Origin: Chaetoceros tenuissimus
Taxonomy: Eukaryota; Bacillariophyta; Thalassiosirophyceae; Chaetocerotales; Chaetocerotaceae
NCBI GenBank assembly: GCA_021927905.1
Contig: BLLK01000061.1
Location: 124,001-188,000, forward strand
Length of the DNA stretch: 64,000 nucleotides
Direction: 5' to 3'
Shown: piece after piece, positions 10,444 to 20,036 of the stretch
Numbering within the stretch: the first letter of the stretch is position 1
How the letters are laid out: the number at the start of each line of letters is the position of its first letter
Program-made: the position numbers and the translations under genes
Notes under the pieces: model-generated
Databases searched by the model: none
What the model saw: the letters and a program-made list of their open reading frames with translations, nothing else
Told to the model about the DNA's origin: nothing

Positions 10444-11588
10444 AAACGTATCTCATGGAAGATAAATGAACAGTGATCCAACTTCCATCATAATACCAAG
10501 AATATAAGTAAATGTTTAATTAATTTAAAAAACGATTTTAATGAATGAGTATTTTGTCTATTATAGATGGTATCTAAAGTACGAAATGGATGATTATTTT
10601 TTACTCCGTATTATTTTTTTAGTGGGATACAATGATAGTACGTACGTTGAATTGTCGTAGATACTCCTAAAATACTCAGAAAAGGCACGACTTAACCATT
10701 ACAAACTGAAGTCTCTTCGCCAAAACCACAATGTTGAAAAATCTATCGCCATCTTTTTCAGATTCTACCTACCGCTAGATTTTTATGGGACTGAAATGGG
10801 CTTAAGTAAAGAGCTATTTCTGCGACATTTTCTTCAAAACGAAGTTGGTTACCATTGAAATACATTGTATTCCGAATGAACTATGATAATAGAACCTGCT
10901 ACATTCAATGATATGTTTTTCATTTATCTTTGTGTATTGAAAAAGAAGGACGGAATTTTCAAAGGTATTTTTTTTATTAGATTTTTCAGCTCAACTGAGT
11001 ATCAACTTCGCGGGTCTCAACTTGACGCAAAAAAATGTAAAACTCAAGTGATCATTATTTTTTGATTTTTTGTGTAAAAACCATATTTCTATACATAAAT
11101 CGATATGATATATATTAAAGAGCATTATTGAAGTGTTAAATATAGAATTTTGTTGATCTATGATTTTCATAAGCAAAAACCTATAGTTCAAATGTACTGG
11201 TGTATATCTAATGCAATATTCAAGGGAATTTTTCCTTTCTGCCTTGTAATATTTAAAAGAGATGGTAAAGAATAGATTGCCGAGCAGAAAGGAAAAAAAT
11301 ATTTTGTTTACCATCTGTAATTCTTGATTTTGTATTATACAAGCAGTCATTGGTTTTTCCGTACTACATCCGTACGTATTAAACGTAGGTTTTGTTATCC
11401 CTAAAGGAAAAGGTAGAAATTTTTCACTTTGTCGCATTAACTTCGTACAATAGCCCCCCAAACACGACTGGCAATGTAGCGGCAGGTAGATTCATTCATA
11501 TACTGAAATTCAACTGAGAAACATTACGACCCATCATACAACTGAATATTTATCACAGTAGCATCTCTTTAATCAAAAGCGAGAAAGA
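10444..11588. other. long intergenic region
   Basis: 1,145 bp of AT-rich DNA between PEPCK and the ArfGAP gene, both on plus. One 156-codon minus-strand frame (10991-11461) is compositionally spurious. The only structured item I see is the interleaved inverted-repeat pair at 11229-11316, listed separately. Confidence 0.5.
11229..11316. repeat. interleaved inverted repeats (pseudoknot-like order A-B-A'-B')
   Basis: A = TTTTTCCTTTCTGC at 11229-11242 is perfectly complementary to A' = GCAGAAAGGAAAAA at 11284-11297. B = AGATGGTAAA at 11260-11269 is perfectly complementary to B' = TTTACCATCT at 11307-11316. B lies in the loop of A/A', and B' lies outside it, so an RNA copy could form an H-type pseudoknot or switch between two hairpins. 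No transcript is known from the sequence alone. Confidence 0.55.
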
Positions 11589-13058
11589 ATGGAACTGAAC
11601 AGGCCAAGGGTTCAAACGAGTCACGACGACAATGGTTTCGCAACTACTTCCATAGAAGTAACTCCTCGTGCTTCTGTGGAAGAGACACAAGCAAAACTCA
11701 AGAAACGCGTCAAGAAGCAATTGAAAAAGAGCGATAATCAACTATGTGTTGATTGCTCAAAAGCAGAACCAAAATGGGCTACAATTCTAACTGTTCCTAC
11801 AGCCCATGGCGAATCTCATAACCCATACACTGAAACCTTTCTTGTAGGAGGACTCTGCTGTCTTGAGTGCAGTGGAGCTCATAGAAGAATGGGAACACAT
11901 ATTGCTTTCGTGAGAAGTGTCCAACTTGATACATTGAAACAAAGCGAAGTAGAAGCATTAGAATGTGGAGGAAATGATACTGTAAACTCAATTTTCGAGG
12001 ACAATATCATGAGCACCATCAAAAAGTTGACACCAGAATCTAGTCAAAAAGAAAGAGAAGAGTACATTCGGAATAAATATGAAAAGAAGAGATATTTGAA
12101 CATCAAAGGGCTTGCACAGTTTAGACAAGCTCAGATCCGCCGTATGAAAAACGATGAGGTGTGCTCACCTCTTTCTATGTGTTCTACCCCATCCATGACA
12201 AGTCCAGCCAATGCAACTCCTCAGCTTCAAATTTTCACATCTAGTCCTCGTACTCTTGCACTCATTGAAAAATATATGAATCCAAAACCTAAAAAGAAGG
12301 GAATAAGCAGAATGAAATTTTCCTTCAAGAAACTATCAAGAAGACGTCATATGAAAGGAGACATTAGAAATGTTCGAGGCATCGCAAGTCTTAATCCTAA
12401 CGTAGTTGACGTTGAAACCAGGTCTGAATGTGGACCGAGTCCAAAGCATGACATCGATGATGGTAATGAGTCTGTTACATCTGTAAGAAGCTCCAATAGT
12501 GCGCTTATCCGCAGGAAGTTTCTTCGCGGGAGAAAGGTGTCAACACCAACTATCCACGATCTAGCACATGGTGATACCAACATTAATTCTGTTTCTTCAA
12601 GAGAATCACATGCAACTCCAAGACGCAAGAAATTCTTTTTTGGAAAATCTTCTACTCCAAAATATGATGAAGGTACTGGCATGAATGAAAAAGATGCACT
12701 TCTTGTAGAAAAGAAGCACATCTACAATCCAAGCCCAGCATCCAGCACTGGTACAGATTCTAGTCTAAAATCTCGTATGTCCAGACTCACACCAAAGCGT
12801 AAATTCAAAAACAAGTTGAATAGTAACAAGGGGAAATCAGGAAAGATTTTCTTCGCGGACGATCGTAACTTGGATGTAGTAAATGAATCTGAAACTAAAA
12901 TGGACAAAGAAGACGAGGAGATGAAGGCTCTGAAAGTATGGTCTAAAAAGATTGACAGAGCAATGGCCAAAATCTTTTCCAAGAAACGGAACAAAACGGT
13001 TAAACATAGCAACAGTGACGAGCGCACTTTACTTCAAGAACTAAGTAATGATTCATAA
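11589..13058 (+). CDS. ArfGAP-domain protein
   Basis: 489 aa in one exon. Residues 44-170 form an ArfGAP zinc finger: CVDC (53-56), CLEC (91-94), then SGAHRRMGTHIAFVRSVQLD with the catalytic Arg of the IHR motif (R99). The gap between the two CxxC pairs is 34 residues, against the usual 16-17, owing to an insert containing AHGESHNPYTET. The C-terminal 300 residues are Lys/Arg/Ser-rich and disordered, with repeated (R/K)RKFxxG motifs such as IRRKFLRGRK and RRKKFFFGKS. ArfGAPs speed GTP hydrolysis by Arf GTPases in vesicle budding. The basic tail may bind membrane phosphoinositides (inference). The family call is firm; the long zinc-finger loop is unusual. Confidence 0.88.
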   Translation: MELNRPRVQTSHDDNGFATTSIEVTPRASVEETQAKLKKRVKKQLKKSDNQLCVDCSKAEPKWATILTVPTAHGESHNPYTETFLVGGLCCLECSGAHRRMGTHIAFVRSVQLDTLKQSEVEALECGGNDTVNSIFEDNIMSTIKKLTPESSQKEREEYIRNKYEKKRYLNIKGLAQFRQAQIRRMKNDEVCSPLSMCSTPSMTSPANATPQLQIFTSSPRTLALIEKYMNPKPKKKGISRMKFSFKKLSRRRHMKGDIRNVRGIASLNPNVVDVETRSECGPSPKHDIDDGNESVTSVRSSNSALIRRKFLRGRKVSTPTIHDLAHGDTNINSVSSRESHATPRRKKFFFGKSSTPKYDEGTGMNEKDALLVEKKHIYNPSPASSTGTDSSLKSRMSRLTPKRKFKNKLNSNKGKSGKIFFADDRNLDVVNESETKMDKEDEEMKALKVWSKKIDRAMAKIFSKKRNKTVKHSNSDERTLLQELSNDS

Positions 13059-13195
13059 AATGGGGATCTATAAGAAGGGTTGAACAAAGAAAACAAGCAT
13101 TAATCCTAAGATAGACAAGAATTATCATTTTATCCTAGCATTTGATAAGTTTATTTGACATTAGAAGAAATGGAGATATTCCTTTTATTAATTGT

Positions 13196-13735
13196 TCACC
13201 GAAACCAGTCATCAGCGCCTCCAGAATAATTCACCAAGTTGGTATACCCAGCCATTGCTGCAAATTGCGCTGCGTGCATTGATCTAATGCCCGCCTTGCA
13301 AGAAAGAACAATAGTCTCGTCCATGGAAGGCTTCTTGAAATGAAAACTTTCCTCAAATTCTTCTTCGGACATGTTGAAAGCATTCGCCTGTGCAATAAAT
13401 GGCAGAGGAAGAGTTTCTACACATTCTGCTAACTTGCCAGTAGCAATAATTTCATCAGGATTTCGTACATCAATCACAACATATCCAGATTCCTCACGAG
13501 ATGAGTTTTCAATATCTTCCAAGATCTCATTCAATTCAGCTTTTCCAATTTGAGTTACAGAAGGTGGTTCAGTAGAAGACATGAATCTTGTAGTAGATGT
13601 TGTACTTGCTACATGATTGATTGAGAAAGATGGAATTGCGGTGCGTGCTGCAAGAGCATGAGATGGAGTGAAGGCACGAGCGTGTCTACTCGCAATAGCC
13701 AATGTTAAGAAAGCACGAGCTGCTACAGACTTCAT
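13196..13735 (-). CDS. rhodanese-domain protein, probably plastid-targeted
   Basis: 179 aa. The N-terminus MKSVAARAFLTLAIASRHARAF ends in a RAFTPS motif, which resembles the A-F-x-P signal-peptide cleavage site of diatom plastid preproteins. Then comes a Ser/Thr-rich transit-like stretch. Residues about 68-179 are a single rhodanese domain: YVVIDVRNPDEI, then the active-site loop SCKAGIRS with the catalytic Cys, and GGADDWF at the C-terminus. Such single-domain sulfurtransferases carry persulfide sulfur or act in redox signalling. The substrate is not visible. It converges with the ArfGAP gene. Confidence 0.87.
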   Translation of the reverse strand: MKSVAARAFLTLAIASRHARAFTPSHALAARTAIPSFSINHVASTTSTTRFMSSTEPPSVTQIGKAELNEILEDIENSSREESGYVVIDVRNPDEIIATGKLAECVETLPLPFIAQANAFNMSEEEFEESFHFKKPSMDETIVLSCKAGIRSMHAAQFAAMAGYTNLVNYSGGADDWFR

Positions 13736-14095
13736 GTTACACAGATGATGACTTTGTAATATTTAGAGAGCAAGGAAGGAGGAGATCACATCAATCATCT
13801 AAATAATGAAATCCTTTTTTCTTCCCTCGTCTCGCGTCTCGCGTCATCGCGTCATCATTGGTTATGGGTCGTCATAACATGTGTTTCAGTAGTGAAGTTG
13901 TAAAAGAGGTTTTGAGATGAATCAAAGACCTTTGAAAACCAATGAAATTCAATTACGAAGAACAATTTCTAATGAACATGTTTGAAGAAAGGTTTCAACT
14001 AAGGCCCGTTCTGTAAAGGCGATTTTGAGGAACATTCAGATGCAAAGGTTCCAGGTCACGAACATATTGCTCATAGGAATAATCTAAGTGAAGAC
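13736..14095. promoter_or_regulatory. divergent promoter region with short GTCTCGC / GCGTCATC repeats
   Basis: 360 bp between the divergent rhodanese and Lys-rich genes. At 13829-13860 a GC-rich patch repeats GTCTCGC twice and GCGTCATC twice back to back, in otherwise AT-rich DNA. No coding signal. A regulatory role is inferred from position. Confidence 0.35.
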
Positions 14096-14809
14096 ATGGG
14101 AAAGAAAAAATCAAAGGCAGGGAAACAGAAGCAAGCAAAGGCCAAAGCTGCATCACAAAAGCGAAAGCAGAATGCAAAATTCAACATACCCATTTCATCA
14201 GATGGGACAATGATTACCAACTCAAGCAACAAAAAAGATAAGAAAACAATACCGAAAAAGATACAAAATAAGATGATAGGGAAGATGAATCTGAAAGATA
14301 ATACAAGGTCGAAAAAGACTAGAGAAGATCAAGATTTTGAAGATGAATACAAGTCACTTCTAGAAAGACAACATGCTGCTCAACTCAAGAAAACAAATAA
14401 AAAGAAACAAAATAGTCTAGTCATGGCACCAGCAACTTTACAAGTCAATCAGAAACCCACGACGCAACAACTGGTTGATGATGCTGCAAATCATTTACAT
14501 GGAATGCAAGAACTTGGTATGTTGAGTGGTGCTGCGATAGGTGGCAATCCAAATGCAAATTTATTACAAGTTTTAGCTGCACAGAAACGAAGGGAAGATT
14601 ATTTAGCACAACAAGAAGCTATGAAACCTAGGGAAATTGGAGAGGGTAATAATTTTTGGGCTCTACAGGATGATTCAAGCGACGATGAAGACAAAAAGAA
14701 TTCTTCTACTCCTGCTTTCAATTTTGCTGCTCCTTCGTTTTCATTTACGCCAGCTACAAATTTTGGAAGTGGTACCACTACTGTACTAGATGACGACCCT
14801 GATTTATAG
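14096..14809 (+). CDS. Lys-rich low-complexity protein, unknown
   Basis: 237 aa in one exon. I do not recognise a family. Residues 1-30 are Lys/Gln/Ala-rich (MGKKKSKAGKQKQAKAKAAS), and more basic patches to residue 105 resemble nuclear or nucleolar signals. The middle has an Ala/Leu helix (QLVDDAANHLHGMQELG). The C-terminus has an acidic DDSSDDEDKK patch, then Phe-Ala/Ser repeats (FNFAAPSFSFTPATNFG) reminiscent of FG-type sequence. A nuclear or ribosome-biogenesis protein is possible. There is no direct evidence beyond composition. Confidence 0.6.
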   Translation: MGKKKSKAGKQKQAKAKAASQKRKQNAKFNIPISSDGTMITNSSNKKDKKTIPKKIQNKMIGKMNLKDNTRSKKTREDQDFEDEYKSLLERQHAAQLKKTNKKKQNSLVMAPATLQVNQKPTTQQLVDDAANHLHGMQELGMLSGAAIGGNPNANLLQVLAAQKRREDYLAQQEAMKPREIGEGNNFWALQDDSSDDEDKKNSSTPAFNFAAPSFSFTPATNFGSGTTTVLDDDPDL

Positions 14810-14927
14810 TTATAGAAGAAAAGTATTGTACTATTAAGTAAGCTTAATTGATACACTTATCAGTAATGACTGTAAATTATATTTACAAGTAGTTCTTAAG
14901 TTCGAAGTTAAATACAGTGTCGTATTT

Positions 14928-17243
14928 TTAGAAGAGTCCCAATACTTCTCCAGTTTCAACATTGATATCAACGTCATAGAATCCAGGTCTGGTTGGAAGT
15001 CCTGGAATAGTCATGATATCTCCGCAAATTGGATACAAGAATCCAGCTCCAGCACATGATCTGATTTCTCTTACTGTAATACGGTGTCCTGTTGGTACTC
15101 CCTTTGCAGATGCATCGCAACTGAATGAGTATTGAGTCTTTGCGATACATATTGGCAAGTTTCCAAATCCAGCTTTTTCGTACTGAGCAATTTGTTGTTC
15201 AGCAAGGTCAGAAAAGTCTACTCCGTCAGCTCCATAAATCTCTTTACTGATAGTTTCAACCTTCTCCTTGATAGATTTCTCAACATCGTACAAGAACTTG
15301 AAATTTGCTGCATCATTTGTTTCACAAGCCTTTTGAACAGCAATCGCCAAATTCGCTGCTCCCGCTCCTCCCTCTGCCCAGTGGTTGGACATTACTGCAT
15401 CGTATGCACCTGCTTCAATACTTGCCTTTCTCACAATCTCAATCTCTGCATCAGTATCTGTCTTAAATTTGTTGATTGCAACAACCACATTCACTCCAAA
15501 CTTCTTGGCATTCTCAATGTGCTTGACAAGATTTGCCACTCCCATTTCTACAAGATCAGTGTTTTCATCAACATATTCAGATGCAAGTGGCTTTCCAGCG
15601 CTAACAGCTGGTCCACCTCCATGCATCTTCAATGCACGTACAGTTGCGACAATGACTGCGCATTTTGGTTTAAGTCCCGAATATCTGCACTTGATGTTGA
15701 AGAATTTCTCCATACCAATATCAGCACCTATCACAATTGCCATTAGTTCAAGTATATAAACATATTTCACAATTGTTCGATTTAAAGAATGAAATATACG
15801 TACCAAATCCTGCCTCGCTTACTACGAAACCGTCTTCTCCCACAAGCTTCAAAGCGATTTCATCTGCAACAATGGAAGAGTTTCCTGTTGCAATGTTTGC
15901 AAAAGGTCCAGCATGAACCAAAACTGGTGTACGTTCAACGGTCTGCATAAGAGTAGGCATCAATGCATCCTTCATCAAGACAGTCAATGCTCCACCACAT
16001 CCCAAATCATCAGCAGTAATTGGCATACCAGACTTGGAATATCCTACAACCATTGCTCCAAGCTTTTCTCTCAAATCAGCCAAATCAGTAGCAAGTGCCA
16101 AAACAGCCATTACTTCCGATGCTACAGTAATATCAAATCCAGTTGCACGATCATGTTGAACTCTTGGTGTTCCTGGTTCAGTTCCGCGTGGTTTAATAGT
16201 TTCCTTTGGACCAACTCCAACCTGCACTTTTCTCAAGTGACGATCACAAGTATCCAATACACGCTGCCAAGTAATGGTGTTCTTGTCAAAATCTAATCTT
16301 GCAAATTTACTTTTTTCTCCATCAGTCAATTCATTTGGCTTTTTGTTTGGATCAATTCCAAGTTTGACAAGACGACGCTTCATTACCGCTGAAAAGTCCT
16401 TGTTGTTTGGACAAAGACGACGGAACAATGCCTCATCAGATTGAGAATCTTCATGAAATAAACGAGTATCAATTGCTGCTGCTAAAAGATTATTTGCTGC
16501 AGTTACAGCATGAATGTCTCCAGTAAGGTGGAGATTGAATTCTTCCATTGGAACAACTTGTGCATATCCTCCTCCAGCTGCTCCTCCCTTGATTCCAAAA
16601 GTTGGTCCTTGAGAAGGTTGACGAATACATGCAAAACATTTCTTTCCAAGGGTTGCTCCCAACGCTTGTGCAAGTCCGATAGTAGTGGCTAATGAAGAAA
16701 GAAAAAGTTTAATTTTGGAAACCTATAAAGAGTTGATAAAGCTCATAGTATCATACTCACTTGACTTTCCCTCTCCAAGAGGAGTAGGGTTGATTCCAGT
16801 AACAACTACATAGTTTCCGTCTGGAGAATCCTTGAGACGATCCTTGATTGCAAGAGATACCTTTGCCTTGGAAATTCCCCATGGATAAAGTTCATCGTCT
16901 TGAATTCCAGCTCTATCATCAAAGTAATGTATTTATGTGAGAAAGGTGAAAAGAGAAATGAAAATTTGACGAGAAAATGACAGATTCGACAAAGCATATA
17001 TTCAACGTAGGTTCAGCATAGTAATTCTAACTGGAAATTTCTCATTCAGTTTTCAATTTCATCTCTCTTTCGTATCAATGGTAATAATGATTTCACTACC
17101 AACTAGTTTACTCACTCCTTGGCAAGGGTAGGGATATCAAGAAGGCCAACTTCCTTCACAATTTGTTGACTGACTTCAATATCACTTGGAACTGGAGTCT
17201 TTGGCTTGAGTACAGGATGCCCTATAGCGTTGGTTTCAGACAT
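14928..17243 (-). CDS. formate-tetrahydrofolate ligase (4 exons)
   Basis: Exons 17243-17116, 16912-16761, 16688-15804 and 15727-14928 join to 654 aa with consistent phases. The P-loop [15 protein letters not shown] is rebuilt across intron 2. Further family motifs are [30 protein letters not shown], the GRGTEP-like [39 protein letters not shown] (rebuilt across intron 3), [12 protein letters not shown] and the C-terminal [15 protein letters not shown]. It makes 10-formyl-THF from formate, ATP and THF. The dehydrogenase/cyclohydrolase half of the C1-synthase is absent, so this is the monofunctional form. The N-terminus ([11 protein letters not shown]) has no clear leader, so it is probably cytosolic. 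Confidence 0.95.
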
Positions 17244-17659
17244 GATTGAAAATATGTATGGTGTTTTTACTAATGTGTTGAATGGTATCTTTTAGTACAA
17301 TATCAAACGGGTATCTATGGAATGGTAGCAGCTGCTAAAGTGAAGTTACATAAGTGACCAATGCACATGAAAGATGACACAACCAGCCTGCGAATGATTG
17401 GATGAGGGATGACGTAATCAACAAATCTTTTGATCTAGGCCCATAGCTAGATAACTAAATGACCTCACGACGATCTTCTCTTTGTCGTCATTGGGTAGAA
17501 AACGTACCATAGCTATTAATAGAAGAAGTATATCCTAAAATAGAATATGAATACTTTGACCTTCTTGGAAAAAAAGCATTTCAATGATTATAGAACTTTA
17601 TACAAAAACCAGGCAATGATCTGCGCAGGAAATGATTTCTTTTGAATTACACTAACTTT
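17244..17659. promoter_or_regulatory. promoter region of formate-THF ligase, with TGACGTAA
   Basis: 416 bp upstream of the formate-THF ligase start and downstream of the ankyrin-like gene. It holds TGACGTAA at 17410-17417, a bZIP-type core, about 170 bp before the start codon. Nothing else is seen. Confidence 0.4.
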
Positions 17660-18883
17660 TCAGGATACAGCATTGGAGCCATAACTATTGTTTCTCTTCC
17701 TTTTATTTTTTCCATTAGAATCATTTTCTTCTAAATACGTTTCCACAACTAAGGGGCATTTGCGTAACAAATAGAAAACTTTGTCCAAGTCTCCATCCTC
17801 TCCTACCGCCATAGCAGCAAAAGGATATAATGTTGTGATTGGATCTTTCTGCTGGATTTGATTTTCAGTCATTGATGCAATAAGGAAGCTATTTGCATTC
17901 ATATTGGAAGGACTAGAGGCTAATACAGCTTGATGAAGAGTTCTACCATTATGATCTCTGAGATAAAATGCCCATGGAAAATTTGCAGCAAACAAAGAAC
18001 TATGATGGTGTGCTTTGGTGAACACGTGATGAAGAATGGGATAGTCGCTTTTGGTATGAAGTAACTTTTGTAGTACTGACATTGCCGTCTCTATCCCAAG
18101 TCTATTGGAAATCTCATCAAATAATATAACTTCATCATCGTCTTTGAGGAAAAGCAGCCCTCCAATATTTGGATGATATTGAAAGCCGGCTTTCCAGAAC
18201 ATTTCTAACTCTGTTTCATTGTTTAGAAAGTAACTCAAAGGTAAGTTGTAATCACCAACCCTCCCGAGTAAGGCATCGGGATCTAAACTTGTAAAAAAGT
18301 TAAATTTGCTCTTCTTTCTAAATTGACCTATACACCAAAGTAGAAGATCATAGTCTTGGATGTCATCCTTTGTAAACAAGTCTAACTCTCTTAGCTCTTC
18401 AAAAACATTTGAATCATCGTTATCGTCAACATCCATATAGCACAGCATTTGCAATGATTTTAATCCACTTGCAGTGCCGGGATCGATTGATAACAATCCA
18501 CCTCGTAAAAGTCCACTTCCTCCAACATCATATTTCATCCCTTCTTTTGCAAGAAGTGGTATGTATTCATGTGCTTGCTCAGTGTAAAATCCATCCTTGA
18601 GTTCAGCGCACACTGCGGATTGAATTGGAAGTCGGCCATCTTCATCTTCATGCGATAGAGTAGATGGAAACTTTCGAACTACTTTCTCTACTGCATGTAG
18701 GGACGGTCTTTGCTTGTAAAGCCTATGCATTGAATCACCAAATGCATACATTACTTTCATATTTGCTTCTTCAAGAGCTTGCTGAATCTGTTCGAAGCAT
18801 TTTTCATCTTTCCATTCCTTGGTAGTAGAATAAACATCTTTGATGAATTCCAAGTTCCTTTGCATTTCTGACAAGGAGTTCAT
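17660..18883 (-). CDS. diatom-type ankyrin-like repeat protein, function unknown
   Basis: 407 aa in one exon. The layout resembles a diatom lineage family that I recognise by pattern only: a helical start, a 'DEDGRLPIQSAVC' ankyrin-like turn (compare DxxGxLPIHxA), 'YIPLLAKEGMKYDVGGSGLLRGGLL', 'LLRVGDYNLPLSYF' type repeats, 'RDHNGRTLHQAVLAS' as a second ankyrin-like turn, and a basic C-terminus (KNKRKRNNS). No enzyme motif is seen. Ankyrin-like helices usually bind other proteins; no partner is indicated. The small SP-bearing gene at 19236 is divergent from it. Confidence 0.6.
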   Translation of the reverse strand: MNSLSEMQRNLEFIKDVYSTTKEWKDEKCFEQIQQALEEANMKVMYAFGDSMHRLYKQRPSLHAVEKVVRKFPSTLSHEDEDGRLPIQSAVCAELKDGFYTEQAHEYIPLLAKEGMKYDVGGSGLLRGGLLSIDPGTASGLKSLQMLCYMDVDDNDDSNVFEELRELDLFTKDDIQDYDLLLWCIGQFRKKSKFNFFTSLDPDALLGRVGDYNLPLSYFLNNETELEMFWKAGFQYHPNIGGLLFLKDDDEVILFDEISNRLGIETAMSVLQKLLHTKSDYPILHHVFTKAHHHSSLFAANFPWAFYLRDHNGRTLHQAVLASSPSNMNANSFLIASMTENQIQQKDPITTLYPFAAMAVGEDGDLDKVFYLLRKCPLVVETYLEENDSNGKNKRKRNNSYGSNAVS

Positions 18884-19235
18884 TGATTTGCTGGCGCAGT
18901 GTTAAATTCAGAATCAATATATTTACATTCAATTGTATTCCTTTTCTTTTTCTAATGAGCTTGCCTAGTAGTATGTACATTCTTTTTCGAAATTATTTCA
19001 ATTTATTTCGAATTTGAATGGTATTACCGGCCCAATTTTCCAGTAAGCAGCGGTTATAGTATGACGTAATATTTTGTTGACATTGGGCAAGATGGGAAAG
19101 TTATGATGATGCAGATGATTCTTCTTTCAGTTTCCAGCTGCTGAAGTTTTTTGCTGAAATTCAAAATAGCTATTTCTATCGAAAGCTACTACTTTCTACT
19201 AGGCTGCCGTCTGTTAATTTAGTGTTGGCAAGAAC
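18884..19235. promoter_or_regulatory. divergent promoter region with TGACGTAA
   Basis: 352 bp between two divergent genes. TGACGTAA at 19062-19069 is identical to the element at 17410. No coding signal. Confidence 0.4.
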
Positions 19236-19682
19236 ATGATTTCGTTCAGGATCACATTTGCAGCTCTATTGATGCTTGGCTCGGTCATACTTTCTGCCGA
19301 TTCATTCTCAACTTCAACATGTAATATTCATCAAACTTCACAGCGATGTACCACTATACTTCAAGCCAATGACAACGGTGACAACGACTCTGAAAAATCT
19401 ATGCAAGAAAAGTTTGATGATCTCATTGATACGCCATTCTTTGACCCTGATGCACTTTTAGAAAGTCAATCGCAAGAAGTACAGGAAAATCCCACGTCAT
19501 CGCTTAATCCTCTTGTTTGGTTTGCAGGTTTGGTGAAAAATGATTATCAAACTGCAGAAGCATTATTTGCAGCTGGATTCATATCTATGATGGTGGTACT
19601 GGGACAAGAAATGCTGCGATTTGCAAAATATGGGGATGCATATAGACCTTTTGAAAATGTTTCTAGTGGTTCCTTATTTTGA
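19236..19682 (+). CDS. small signal-peptide protein with one membrane helix, unknown
   Basis: 148 aa. Residues 1-25 are a signal peptide (ISFRITFAALLMLGSVILS) with cleavage near SADSF-S; the Phe just after Ala-Asp-Ser resembles a plastid-import junction, though it is weaker than others in this window. The middle is acidic and disordered. Residues 85-125 hold NPLVWFAGLVKNDYQTAEALF and a hydrophobic helix (AAGFISMMVVLGQEML), followed by a short polar tail with YRPFENV. I recognise no family. A plastid (thylakoid) or endomembrane protein is the likeliest class. Confidence 0.6.
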   Translation: MISFRITFAALLMLGSVILSADSFSTSTCNIHQTSQRCTTILQANDNGDNDSEKSMQEKFDDLIDTPFFDPDALLESQSQEVQENPTSSLNPLVWFAGLVKNDYQTAEALFAAGFISMMVVLGQEMLRFAKYGDAYRPFENVSSGSLF

Positions 19683-20036
19683 AAGCCTTTTGACATTGCC
19701 ATTCATTTTACGTTCATACAAGTAGCAGAGTATGGTTCGTCTCAATACAGCCATATTTGAAATGCTAAAGAACTCAATGGTGTCACTTCCTGACTCTATT
19801 GCTAAACTACATCGTCATATTCCGAAACTATTTTGAAAAAAGACTTACAATCATGAAATGGTAGATGAAAAACCTTTTCAATATAAATCTATGCCGTTGA
19901 TTTGTTGCATATTTACAGATCAAAATATTACATAACTTTGGATACATGGAGATACAATGGCATTCATAAACATAAACTATGAACATTTATAATTATAACA
20001 ATGTCAGTCAAAACCTCTGGAAGGATCATTACATGA
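19683..20036. other. convergent 3' flanks
   Basis: 354 bp between convergent genes. AT-rich; nothing seen apart from presumed 3' UTRs. Confidence 0.45.

Noticed and set aside
10991-11461. 156-codon minus-strand frame in the PEPCK-ArfGAP spacer.
   Set aside because: Composition is that of AT-rich noncoding DNA (Ile, Phe, Lys, Asn), there is no family signal, and it overlaps the inverted repeats.
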